Shown here one piece after another: positions 17,947 through 26,012 of a stretch of 64,000 nt of DNA. The stretch spans positions 120,893-184,892 of the forward strand of contig JAFDYT010000011.1 of the NCBI GenBank assembly GCA_018266055.1, in the 5' to 3' direction. The stretch is from Bacteroidota bacterium (GTDB taxonomy: Bacteria; Bacteroidota; Bacteroidia; Cytophagales; Cyclobacteriaceae). Each line of letters starts with the position of its first letter. The stretch's first letter is position 1. The notes beneath the pieces were generated by a model. That model searched no databases. It saw only the letters and a list, made by a program, of their open reading frames with translations, and was not told the origin of the DNA. Both the position numbers and the translations under genes were made by a program.

Positions 17947-18564
17947 TTACTTTTTTGTAGCGGTTGAATCTGCTTTGGCAGGTCCTTGCTTTTCAGTTTT
18001 GTATTCGTCGTTGAGGCCTTTGATCACATCCTGAGAGATGTCGATGCCAGGGCCGCCAAATAACACATCACTTGACGGATCGTATTTCAACACAACCTGA
18101 AGGCCACTTCCTTCGCTGTATTTTTTAAGGAACTTGGTGATACGGCCATAAAGCGCTTCGTTCATTTTAGATTGATCGTTTACCAATTCCTGCTCAAGGC
18201 TTTGTTGGTAAAGGCGGAAGTTCTGTTGTTTTTTGCCGAGATCTTCTTCCAATGCTTTGGCCTGGCCGATGGTAAGGCTGCCGATGTTTCTTTGGTACGA
18301 ATTGATATCGTTTTGGAGGCTTTGGGCGCGGTTTTGCAGATCCTGATCGAGTTTCTTGTTCTTCGCTTCAAGGATCGTTTTCATTTCCTTAAAGTAATCG
18401 TAATACTTCAACACGGTATCCGATTTGATGTACGCGATTTTCAGGTCAGAAGGAGCCGTTACAGACGATTCACCGCCAGCCTTTTTGTTGGAAAAGAACA
18501 GGAAATACAAAATGCCTACGGCAACTAGCAGTACCCCGTTAAGGATGAGAGAAATGTTTTTCAT
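17947..18564 (-). CDS. OmpH/Skp-like periplasmic chaperone
   Basis: 205 residues. An N-terminal hydrophobic segment (about 5-25) looks more like an anchor than a cleaved signal, since no clear cleavage site follows. The rest is a long coiled-coil (about 55-140, KTILEAKNKKLDQDLQNRAQSLQNDI), the tentacle region of Skp/OmpH, with a beta core and a charged tail. It would bind unfolded outer membrane proteins on their way to the Bam complex. A terminator lies directly downstream and a TATATTTG box about 70 bases upstream. Confidence 0.87.
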   Translation of the reverse strand: MKNISLILNGVLLVAVGILYFLFFSNKKAGGESSVTAPSDLKIAYIKSDTVLKYYDYFKEMKTILEAKNKKLDQDLQNRAQSLQNDINSYQRNIGSLTIGQAKALEEDLGKKQQNFRLYQQSLEQELVNDQSKMNEALYGRITKFLKKYSEGSGLQVVLKYDPSSDVLFGGPGIDISQDVIKGLNDEYKTEKQGPAKADSTATKK

Positions 18565-18633
18565 TGGGTTATTAAATTAATTTTGGGTCACAGCCTTGGC
18601 TGAACTGCAACGGGTTTAAGGTTTTTAAGGTCG

Positions 18634-18641
18634 CAAATATA
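18634..18641 (-). promoter_or_regulatory. -7 box for the OmpH gene
   Basis: On the minus strand the bases read TATATTTG, an exact TAnnTTTG match, about 70 bases upstream of the OmpH start. A convincing -33 TTTG is not evident, so confidence is moderate. Confidence 0.45.
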
Positions 18642-18655
18642 AGAGGTTTAATGAA

Positions 18656-19174
18656 TTATGCCTCGTCTTTAAACCACTCGGCATACATGGGATAGTTACG
18701 GGCGGTGCGTGCAATCACTTCCTTCATTTCAGGCCCGGTATCCTTGATTTTTCGTGCTGGCGCCCCTGCGTATATACTTCCCGGCTCCACGCGTGTGCCA
18801 GCCAGCACTACCGCGCCGGCAGCAATCACCGATCCGGTACCCACCACGGCGTCATCCATGACAATGGCGCCCATGCCGATCAGCACGTTGTCCTCAACGG
18901 TACAACCATGCACAATGGCATTGTGCGCGATGGAAACATTGTTTCCGATCACGGTCTTAGCTTTCTGGTAAGTACAATGGATAACCGCCCCGTCCTGGAT
19001 ATTGGTATTATCGCCGATGGTGATAGAGTGCACGTCGCCGCGCACTACGGCATTGAACCACACGGTGCAATTATCGCCCATCTTCACTTCGCCAACTACG
19101 GTGCAGTTGTCAGCAAGGAAACAGTTTTTACCAAATTCTGGCGAATGCCCCCGAACGGATTTTAGTAATGCCAT
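18656..19174 (-). CDS. Gamma-class carbonic anhydrase family protein
   Basis: 172 residues made of left-handed beta-helix hexapeptide repeats (for example VVGEVKMGDNCTVWFNAVVRGD and IGDNTNIQDGAVIHC). The His residues that hold the metal in this family are present (IQDGAVIHC, and AHNAIVHGC at about residues 84-92). This is the YrdA/PaaY/CaiE-like subgroup, trimeric proteins of which some are active carbonic anhydrases and many have no proven activity. Gene order gives no specific pathway. It lies upstream of OmpH on the same strand. Confidence 0.87.
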   Translation of the reverse strand: MALLKSVRGHSPEFGKNCFLADNCTVVGEVKMGDNCTVWFNAVVRGDVHSITIGDNTNIQDGAVIHCTYQKAKTVIGNNVSIAHNAIVHGCTVEDNVLIGMGAIVMDDAVVGTGSVIAAGAVVLAGTRVEPGSIYAGAPARKIKDTGPEMKEVIARTARNYPMYAEWFKDEA

Positions 19175-19244
19175 AAACTAGTAAGGTTGAGTAGGAAAAA
19201 GCTAAAAGTAAAAAGTTTAAAGTGAAAAAGTAACGCTGGAATTC

Positions 19245-20147
19245 TTAACGGAGAAATGAAATCCGTTGGGGAAGAATTTCAATTTTCATCGGCAGCCAGC
19301 CCATCCATTCTCCTTCCGCCTCAATGGCGCACGGCTCCGGTGAGGTCACTTCCACTTTTCGGGTCTGGTGATAGTGAATGCGTGGATTATCGATCTTTTG
19401 TTTGCCTTTGATTTTCTGGAGGTACAACAAAAATTTAAGCAACGGCAACTCACCGGCAATGAAACTGGAGAATACTCCGTCGTCGGGCGAAGCCTCGGGG
19501 GCGATATACATTTCATTGCCAAACGATATTCCATTGGCGATGGCAAACACACGCATCTTTCCGCTCCACTCCCACCCGTCGCACCGGGCATAAATCTGTT
19601 GCGGCTTATGACTAAAGAAAGTTTCGGTAATCGCCTTCAGATAAGTCATAGTCGGCCCCAGCGACCTGTCACTTTTCATTAGGCGTTTTACTACTTCCGG
19701 CCCCATGCCGAGGCTGCACACATTGATAAAATAATTAGTCAGTGGCTCGCCGTGTTCTTCACAGCATTCAATCCTTCCTACATCGGTGGCTTTTGGCTGA
19801 TTTCGGGTCAACAGATCTGCAATCTGCTTTCCGTCGATTTTGATGCCGCACATTTTTGCAAAGTCATTGCCAGTGCCCAGCGGGAGTATTCCGATGGCGG
19901 GAAGCTTCGTATGAGTAGCGTGCTTCATCACACCATTCAACACTTGATTTAGGGTTCCATCGCCACCAGCGGCCATGACGTAATCAAAATTCTCTGCACA
20001 GGCTAATCCTGCCAGCTCCACTGCATGCTGTGCATATTGAGTTTCAAAAACAACGGTTTCTACACTTTGCTGAATGGGCGGCAGTAGTTGAGAATAGAAG
20101 ACTTTCTTTTTTCGGGAGATGCCGTTGATGATGATCGCTACTTTCAT
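19245..20147 (-). CDS. Diacylglycerol/lipid kinase family protein
   Basis: 300 residues from the ATG at 20147. The frame is open for 28 more codons upstream, but the family typically begins with MKVAIIING as here. The DAGK catalytic signature is intact: AAGGDGTLNQVLNGV at about 62-76 and GILPLGTGNDFAKMCG at about 91-106. It should phosphorylate a lipid such as diacylglycerol or a sphingoid/ceramide lipid with ATP. The latter would suit Bacteroidota that make sphingolipids, but the substrate cannot be read from the sequence. It is divergent from miaB. Confidence 0.9.
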   Translation of the reverse strand: MKVAIIINGISRKKKVFYSQLLPPIQQSVETVVFETQYAQHAVELAGLACAENFDYVMAAGGDGTLNQVLNGVMKHATHTKLPAIGILPLGTGNDFAKMCGIKIDGKQIADLLTRNQPKATDVGRIECCEEHGEPLTNYFINVCSLGMGPEVVKRLMKSDRSLGPTMTYLKAITETFFSHKPQQIYARCDGWEWSGKMRVFAIANGISFGNEMYIAPEASPDDGVFSSFIAGELPLLKFLLYLQKIKGKQKIDNPRIHYHQTRKVEVTSPEPCAIEAEGEWMGWLPMKIEILPQRISFLR

Positions 20148-20259
20148 TTTATCCGGATGGATTTTAAAGTTATGATTTTTATAAAATTTCAATCTATCCC
20201 GTGCTTTGAAAGCTAATTTTAGCCCTGCCAATCTGTCACCTCTCTACAATTTTTTTGTT

Positions 20260-20267
20260 TAAATTTG
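20260..20267 (+). promoter_or_regulatory. -7 box of the miaB transcript
   Basis: TAAATTTG matches TAnnTTTG exactly. A transcription start about six bases later would fall after the in-frame TTG at 20272 or close to it, favouring the ATG at 20287 as the miaB start. Confidence 0.5.
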
Positions 20268-20286
20268 TGGTTTGAAATTGAGGAAG

Positions 20287-21741
20287 ATGGAGAATTTGAT
20301 TCCCGACCTGGATATTCTGGATAGAAACAAAGAATTGACCGAAGAAGTCAAGACTACTGGCGACTATAACTCCGGCAAAAAGCGGAAGCTATACATCGAA
20401 AGCTACGGCTGCCAGATGAATTTTTCGGACAGCGAAATTGTGGCTTCAATCCTTCACAACGAAGGTTTCGACACCACATCGGATATTGCTCAGGCAGACC
20501 TTGTATTTCTGAATACCTGTTCCATTCGCGAAAAGGCCGAACAAACCGTACGCTACCGCCTCAACCATATCAATGGATTCAAAAAGAAAAAGCCTGAACT
20601 TATGGTGGGCGTGCTGGGCTGCATGGCCGAGCGACTGAAGACTAAATTACTTGAGGAAGAAAAGATCGTAGACCTGGTAGCAGGACCTGACGCTTACCGC
20701 GATTTGCCTCAGCTGATCGCACAGGTGGACGAAGGCGCCAAAGCCGTCAATACATTTTTATCGCGCGAAGAAACCTATGCAGATATAAGTCCGGTGCGCC
20801 TCAATTCCAACGGCGTTACGGCATTCATCTCCATCATGCGGGGTTGCGACAACATGTGCTCGTTTTGTGTGGTGCCCTTCACTCGCGGGCGCGAGCGGAG
20901 CCGCGATCCACACTCCATTTTAGCCGAAGCGAAAGATTTATTTGACCGCGGTTTTCGCGAAGTAACCTTACTCGGCCAAAATGTAGATTCATACAAATGG
21001 AGCGAAGAAGAAAATAACAAAGCACGACTCGAAAAGAAAGGCGTTGATCAGGTGGTGAACTTCGCCAACCTGCTGGAAATGGTCGCTCAGGTAAACCCTG
21101 ACCTTCGCGTGCGTTTCTCTACCTCGCACCCCAAAGACATTACCGACGAAGTACTTCACACCATGGCGAAGTACGAAAACATCTGCAAAAATATTCACCT
21201 GCCAGTGCAAAGCGGTAGTTCGCGTATCCTTGAGTTGATGAACCGCGGTTACACACGCGAGTGGTACCTGGAGCGTGCCAAAAGCATTCGCACCATTCTG
21301 GGTGACGACTGCGGCATCACGTCCGACATGATTGCCGGGTTCTGCACCGAGACCGAAGAAGAGCACAAGGAAACGCTCGCCGTGATGGACGAAGTGCAAT
21401 ACGATTATTCATTCATGTTCTTCTATTCGGAGCGTCCCGGAACACTAGCTGCCAAAAAATTTACCGACGACATTCCGGTGGACGTGAAGAAAAGAAGGCT
21501 TGAGGAAATTATCGCCAAGCAATCAGAAACATCATTGGCGCGGTACACTAAAGACATTGGAAAAAAATACAAAGTGCTGATCGAGGGAACTTCCCGGCGG
21601 TCGGATGACTTTTTACAGGGAAGAACTTCCTCCAACAAGGTGGTCATCTTCGCGAAGGAAAATAAAAAGAAGGGCGAATACGTCAATGTCTTGGTGGAGA
21701 GTTGTACGCAGGGAACATTGTTGGGTAAGATAGTCGATTGA
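20287..21741 (+). CDS. miaB: tRNA-2-methylthio-N6-dimethylallyladenosine synthase
   Basis: 484 residues from the ATG at 20287. It is a radical SAM methylthiotransferase that adds a methylthio group to i6A37 of tRNAs reading UNN codons. The N-terminal cluster-binding domain has [24 protein letters not shown] and LGCMAERL, the three cysteines of the auxiliary [4Fe-4S] cluster. The radical SAM site is [19 protein letters not shown] (CxxxCxxC). A TRAM domain closes the protein at about 420-484. The downstream regulator gene begins three bases after its stop, so the two may be co-transcribed. Confidence 0.97.
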   Translation: MENLIPDLDILDRNKELTEEVKTTGDYNSGKKRKLYIESYGCQMNFSDSEIVASILHNEGFDTTSDIAQADLVFLNTCSIREKAEQTVRYRLNHINGFKKKKPELMVGVLGCMAERLKTKLLEEEKIVDLVAGPDAYRDLPQLIAQVDEGAKAVNTFLSREETYADISPVRLNSNGVTAFISIMRGCDNMCSFCVVPFTRGRERSRDPHSILAEAKDLFDRGFREVTLLGQNVDSYKWSEEENNKARLEKKGVDQVVNFANLLEMVAQVNPDLRVRFSTSHPKDITDEVLHTMAKYENICKNIHLPVQSGSSRILELMNRGYTREWYLERAKSIRTILGDDCGITSDMIAGFCTETEEEHKETLAVMDEVQYDYSFMFFYSERPGTLAAKKFTDDIPVDVKKRRLEEIIAKQSETSLARYTKDIGKKYKVLIEGTSRRSDDFLQGRTSSNKVVIFAKENKKKGEYVNVLVESCTQGTLLGKIVD

Positions 21742-21743
21742 TT

Positions 21744-22994
21744 ATGGCAAGTACAGAAGAAGAGTTACAAAGCATAAAACAGCGGTTTGGCATCATCGGC
21801 AATGCACCGATGCTAAACCACGCTGTGCGGGTGGCGATACAGGTTGCCCCTACGGATATGTCGGTGTTGATTACCGGAGAAAGTGGAAGTGGAAAAGAAT
21901 CCTTTTCCAAGATTATTCATAACATGAGCCACCGCAAGCACGGCCCGTTTACGGCCATCAACTGCGGTTCTATTCCGGAAGGCACCATCGATTCAGAATT
22001 ATTTGGTCATGAAAAAGGATCCTTCACCGGTGCACACGAAGCCCGCAAAGGATACTTTGAAGTAACGAACGGCGGTACCATTTTCTTGGATGAGATCGGA
22101 GAAATGCCGCTGAGTACACAGGCGCGCCTGCTGCGCGTGCTTGAGTACGGTGAGTTCATTAAAGTTGGAGCCTCGAAAGTGATGAAGACCGACGTGCGCG
22201 TGGTCGCCGCCACCAACGTAAACCTGATGAACAAGGTATCGGAAGGACGCTTTCGCGAAGACTTGTATTACCGGCTAAACTCCGTGCCCATTTACGTACC
22301 ACCGTTGCGCGACCGCGAAAAAGATGTAGAGTTGCTGTTCCGCAAGTTTGCTTCTGACTTTGCTGAGAAATATAAAGTGAAACCCATCTCGCTGACAGAA
22401 GAAGCTAAATCGGTGTTACTCAAATACCGGTTTCCCGGAAACATCCGTCAGTTGAAAAATCTGGTGGAGCAGATTTCCGTGCTTTCGCCCGAGCAAAAAG
22501 AAATTGATGCGGCCACGCTCTCCCATTACATTCCGAAAGAATCGAATTTACCGGCCGTGCTTAACGGACAAGGTGGAAAAGATATTTCCGAAAGGGAAAT
22601 TTTGTATAAAGTCCTTTTCGACCTGAAGAAAGATGTGACCGAAGTAAAACGATTGGTCCTTGAAATTCTGGCCGATCCATCGCAGGCGCAACAAATCATC
22701 CAAAACAATACACATTTGTTTGAAGGGATTGAGGAAACCAAGCCGCAACCCGATCAGCCGGTGGTATTGAATATCAACCCGGCACAAAACCAGCCGGTGG
22801 AAGAAGATGATGACGTTCAGGATATCGCACACGAGGCGGAAGACGATTCACTTTCTATTCAAAAGAAAGAGAAAGAACTGATTGTGAAGGCGTTGAGCAA
22901 AAATAAGAACAAGAGAAAATATGCGGCACGGGATTTGGGGATTTCAGAGAGAACCCTTTACCGTAAAATTAAAGAGTACGACCTCGAAAAATAA
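21744..22994 (+). CDS. Sigma-54-type AAA+ transcriptional activator
   Basis: 416 residues (ATG at 21744). There is no receiver or sensor domain: the AAA+ domain begins almost at once, with Walker A GESGSGKES at about 44-52 and the sigma-54 contact loop as GSFTGA at about 92-97 (the common form is GAFTGA). Walker B is GGTIFLDEIGEM and the arginine-finger region is FREDLYYRLN. After a variable, acidic linker (about 270-375) comes a Fis-type helix-turn-helix (KRKYAARDLGISERTLYRKIKEY). It should activate sigma-54 promoters constitutively or through a partner protein. It sits in a cluster with lptE and secG, hinting at envelope control. Confidence 0.92.
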   Translation: MASTEEELQSIKQRFGIIGNAPMLNHAVRVAIQVAPTDMSVLITGESGSGKESFSKIIHNMSHRKHGPFTAINCGSIPEGTIDSELFGHEKGSFTGAHEARKGYFEVTNGGTIFLDEIGEMPLSTQARLLRVLEYGEFIKVGASKVMKTDVRVVAATNVNLMNKVSEGRFREDLYYRLNSVPIYVPPLRDREKDVELLFRKFASDFAEKYKVKPISLTEEAKSVLLKYRFPGNIRQLKNLVEQISVLSPEQKEIDAATLSHYIPKESNLPAVLNGQGGKDISEREILYKVLFDLKKDVTEVKRLVLEILADPSQAQQIIQNNTHLFEGIEETKPQPDQPVVLNINPAQNQPVEEDDDVQDIAHEAEDDSLSIQKKEKELIVKALSKNKNKRKYAARDLGISERTLYRKIKEYDLEK

Positions 22995-22997
22995 CCC

Positions 22998-23534
22998 GTG
23001 AAAAAGACCCTTTATTTTCTTTCCATCAGCGCCATCGCCTCGCTCCTGCCATTGTCAGGATGCCTGAAATATTCCCTATCGGGAGCTTCCACCAATGCGA
23101 AGACCATTCAGGTGGACCCGTTTTTCAACAATACCGAACTTGGGCCTGCCAATCTCGGGCAGACTTTTACCAACCGGGTGAAAGATTATTTCCAGCAAAA
23201 TTCAAGTTTACGTGTAGTGCCCAGCAACGGCGAGTTACAAATTGAAGGCACCATAGTGCAATACGCCACCGCGCCGATATCACCGCAGGCGAGTACTGGC
23301 ACCGGCGCTAACGCTACGCCAAACTACGGGGCGCAGACACGCCTTACCATTGGCGTTCGCATCAATTATGTAGATGGAGCTGAACCCAAAAACAGTTTTA
23401 AAGACAGAACCTTTACGTTCTACGCCGATTTTAACAATGATCAAGACTTTTTTTCGGTGCAGGAATCGCTCGAAAAGAAAATCTTCGATCAGATCCTGAT
23501 TGATATCTTCAACGCCACCATCGCGACCTGGTAG
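22998..23534 (+). CDS. lptE: LptE-like LPS assembly lipoprotein
   Basis: 178 residues from a GTG start, three bases after the activator's stop. The signal peptide ends in LSGC, a lipobox (Cys about residue 22), so it is an outer-membrane lipoprotein. The family features YSLSGAS, IQVDPFFNNTE, and LQIEGTIVQY with a conserved C-terminal FDQILIDIFNATIATW match LptE of Bacteroidota. It partners LptD to place lipopolysaccharide in the outer leaflet. The tight spacing suggests the sigma-54-type activator is in the same operon. Confidence 0.88.
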   Translation: MKKTLYFLSISAIASLLPLSGCLKYSLSGASTNAKTIQVDPFFNNTELGPANLGQTFTNRVKDYFQQNSSLRVVPSNGELQIEGTIVQYATAPISPQASTGTGANATPNYGAQTRLTIGVRINYVDGAEPKNSFKDRTFTFYADFNNDQDFFSVQESLEKKIFDQILIDIFNATIATW

Positions 23535-23591
23535 AGTATTGTTTCAAGTGGGTTTTTCCATTACATTTACTTTGCCACAAAAATTTTACGC

Positions 23592-24377
23592 GTGGAAAGA
23601 GAGCATTTTAATAGTTTATTGGTCAATTATACCTGTCTTACAGAACAAGAAGCTCTTGAATTAGCAGGATTAACCAATGAATTCCCTTTCAGCCAGGTAA
23701 TCCGCAACTTAGCGGCACGCGCAGCACAAGACGCTGACCTTCCGGCGAAAGAAAAAATGCTCCACCAAAGCGCAGTGTACAGCACGGACCGTCAAGCACT
23801 AAAAGAAGTGATGACCTCTCCGCGTCAGAGCCGGATTGAAGTCGTTTACGCTGAAGATAAACCAGAGGCTCCGGAAATTATCCTTACGGAAGACATTGAC
23901 GACCTGCGCAACCAAGTGGTGCAAGACCTTGCCAAGCTGAAAGAATCAAAGCTTTTATTCGAATCCACTATCGAGCGGTTGGAGAAGGAAAAAGCCTTAC
24001 CCCTGGCGGAGAAGAAAGTGATTACGCTGGAACCAGAGTCTGGGCGCACTGAAACTCTGATTGAGGAGATTAAGTCTTCAAAAAAAAAAATAAAGCCGGA
24101 GGGTGAAAAGCAGAAAGAACAGATCGAGATCATTGATCAGTTTATAAAGACACAACCGGCCATTTCCAGGCCAAAACCCACGGTTTCTATGCAAACCAGC
24201 GACTTGTCTGAGCCCAGCGGACAATTTGGAGAAAACATCGTTTCCGAGACTCTGGTGGAGATTCTGTTAAAACAGGGGAAGAAAGAACGGGCCATCGAAG
24301 CCCTGAAAAAACTGATTTGGAAGTTTCCCCAGAAAAAGGCTTACTTTGCAGCCCAAATTGAAGAATTAAGAAAATAA
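23592..24377 (+). CDS. Conserved Bacteroidota protein with a C-terminal TPR-like helix pair
   Basis: 261 residues from a GTG start. The N-terminal 70 residues are helical and alanine/leucine-rich. The middle (about 95-200) is highly charged with a coiled coil and Lys/Glu runs, probably disordered in part. The C-terminal 40 residues (SETLVEILLKQGKKERAIEALKKLIWKFPQKKAYFAAQIEELRK) look like one tetratricopeptide repeat and a capping helix. Homologues are typically placed between lptE and secG in this phylum. The function is not known; an adaptor role in envelope biogenesis is only inferred from location. Confidence 0.75.
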   Translation: MEREHFNSLLVNYTCLTEQEALELAGLTNEFPFSQVIRNLAARAAQDADLPAKEKMLHQSAVYSTDRQALKEVMTSPRQSRIEVVYAEDKPEAPEIILTEDIDDLRNQVVQDLAKLKESKLLFESTIERLEKEKALPLAEKKVITLEPESGRTETLIEEIKSSKKKIKPEGEKQKEQIEIIDQFIKTQPAISRPKPTVSMQTSDLSEPSGQFGENIVSETLVEILLKQGKKERAIEALKKLIWKFPQKKAYFAAQIEELRK

Positions 24378-24380
24378 ACT

Positions 24381-24716
24381 ATGTACGTATTATTCATCAG
24401 CCTCGCTATTGTTAGCGCCATTCTGTTAGTATTAGTCGTTTTGGCCCAAAACTCAAAAGGAGGAGGACTTTCCAGCCAATTCGGAGGCTCAGGAGCTAGC
24501 AACCTGATCGGTGTAAAAAAGACCGGCGACGTGCTTGAGCGATTGACCTGGGGCTTTGCCATAGCTATTATTGTGTTTTCGTTGGCCACCAACTTTACCG
24601 CGCCAACTACAAACGCCATACCTACCGATGAAATCATGGAGCGGGCTAAGCAGCAACAAAGCGCACCAGTAGCGCCAGCCCAAACCACACCTAAGACCGA
24701 TACCACCAAGAAGTAG
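24381..24716 (+). CDS. secG: Preprotein translocase subunit SecG
   Basis: 111 residues. Two transmembrane helices (about 3-22 and 52-72) separated by the conserved SecG loop (QNSKGGGLSSQFGGSGASNLIGVKKTGDVLER). It is the small accessory subunit of the SecYEG protein-export channel. The Gln/Pro/Thr-rich C-terminal tail is longer than in Escherichia coli and likely flexible. It begins three bases after the preceding gene's stop. Confidence 0.95.
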   Translation: MYVLFISLAIVSAILLVLVVLAQNSKGGGLSSQFGGSGASNLIGVKKTGDVLERLTWGFAIAIIVFSLATNFTAPTTNAIPTDEIMERAKQQQSAPVAPAQTTPKTDTTKK

Positions 24717-24719
24717 TAA

Positions 24720-25436
24720 TCATCCTACTTTAGAAATTTCCTTTACCAGCAGACGCTTGGCCACAGGCATAAGGGTTTGCAGGAAAGGAAATTTTATTTT
24801 GGAGTTCACCAGATAAACCGCAGGGTTGGGCAATTCGGTAAATCGCCGGATGAGGGAAAGCTTCAGGTTTTCGTAAGTGCTCACCAGGTTTCGTTCAGAC
24901 GTTTCCACAAATGTGGTGTGAATGCCTCTCATGGGCTCGCTGCTTTGCTCAAAGAAAGTTACCTGATAGCGATAAATGTCTGTCTCCTTTTCGGGAGGCT
25001 GCGACACAAAAAGATACCCCTCGTGCGCGTACAGGGAAGTAAGGCCTATCGGCGAAATCTCGCATTTCGACTCCACGTAATCATAAATGTAAGAGCCTTC
25101 GTCAAGCGAAGCTTTGAATTTGGGGAGTGCGTATTCCATGATCGACTCCAGTTCTCTCATCACGCTATCGTCTTCTATAATTTTACGATAACTGAGTTCC
25201 AGATTCTTGAGCCGTTCGGCAGAAATCTCCTTAGGAAAGGACTCGGCCATAAGTAGTTTATTTTCGCGAAGGGTGATCAGGTTGCGGTAGTGAAAAACCA
25301 AATCCGAAAGAAACGGGTACAACTCCACCCGCTGAAAGGAGTCCTTCACTTTTTTCAAATAGGCCAGCAGCACATATTTTTTGTATTCAAAATCAATTAA
25401 TCCATCGGTAAGCCAGTTGTCTTTTAGTTTATCCAT
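24720..25436 (-). CDS. Conserved hypothetical protein
   Basis: 238 residues, no recognised domain. The sequence is a mixed alpha/beta soluble protein with a helical N-terminal part (about 1-90) and a beta-rich C-terminal part (SLYAHEGYLFVSQPPEKETDIYRYQVTFFE). There is no signal peptide or membrane segment. It converges on secG with only three bases between the two genes. A similar protein recurs among Bacteroidota as I recall, but no function can be assigned. Confidence 0.7.
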   Translation of the reverse strand: MDKLKDNWLTDGLIDFEYKKYVLLAYLKKVKDSFQRVELYPFLSDLVFHYRNLITLRENKLLMAESFPKEISAERLKNLELSYRKIIEDDSVMRELESIMEYALPKFKASLDEGSYIYDYVESKCEISPIGLTSLYAHEGYLFVSQPPEKETDIYRYQVTFFEQSSEPMRGIHTTFVETSERNLVSTYENLKLSLIRRFTELPNPAVYLVNSKIKFPFLQTLMPVAKRLLVKEISKVG

Positions 25437-25515
25437 ACGTATTGATTTTACATCCTGAATATACTACATCAAACAAAAGATTTACAAATGCAACCGGAGA
25501 GGCGGCAAATCCTGT

Positions 25516-26004
25516 TCAAAGGATTTTTTTCAAACGCTCCACCATTTCTAATACGGCAGGACAGACCATCGTGTTTTTGGATGTGAGCTCGGTGATCTGA
25601 ACCATTTTCTTACGGTCGGTGTGGGGGTATTCGCGGCAAGCCTTAGGGCGCGACTCGTAGATCGAGCAATAATTGTCGGTATCCAAAAACGGACAAGGCG
25701 ATGATTTCAACACATAGTCTTTGTCTTCATCGACGCGCAAATATTTTTCAATAAAATCACCTGGCTTTACGCGGAGCGCCTTGGCTGCACGCTCAATGTC
25801 AGTTTGATAAAAAATTGGGCTTGTGGTTTTGCAGCAGTTGGCGCAGGCAAGGCAATCGAGTTCCGTAAAGACTTCGTCATGCGCTTCGTGAAAAGCATCG
25901 TCCACCTTTCGGGCATCTTGCTTCTTCAATCGCTGGAGAAATTTCTTATTCTCGTCTGCTTTGTTTTTAGAAACCGCTTTAAAACGATTCAGGTCTATAT
26001 CCAT
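25516..26004 (-). CDS. YkgJ-family cysteine cluster protein
   Basis: 162 residues. The YkgJ (UPF0153) signature is present: CLACANCCKTTSPIF, then CPFLDTDNYCSIYESRPKACREYP, giving seven cysteines likely to bind zinc or an iron-sulfur cluster. The N-terminal 40 residues are a charged helix. The role of the family is unresolved; some members have been linked to metal handling or protein modification. It lies eight bases downstream of the PEP carboxylase gene on the same strand and may be co-transcribed with it. Confidence 0.88.
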   Translation of the reverse strand: MDIDLNRFKAVSKNKADENKKFLQRLKKQDARKVDDAFHEAHDEVFTELDCLACANCCKTTSPIFYQTDIERAAKALRVKPGDFIEKYLRVDEDKDYVLKSSPCPFLDTDNYCSIYESRPKACREYPHTDRKKMVQITELTSKNTMVCPAVLEMVERLKKIL

Positions 26005-26012
26005 TCTCGAAG

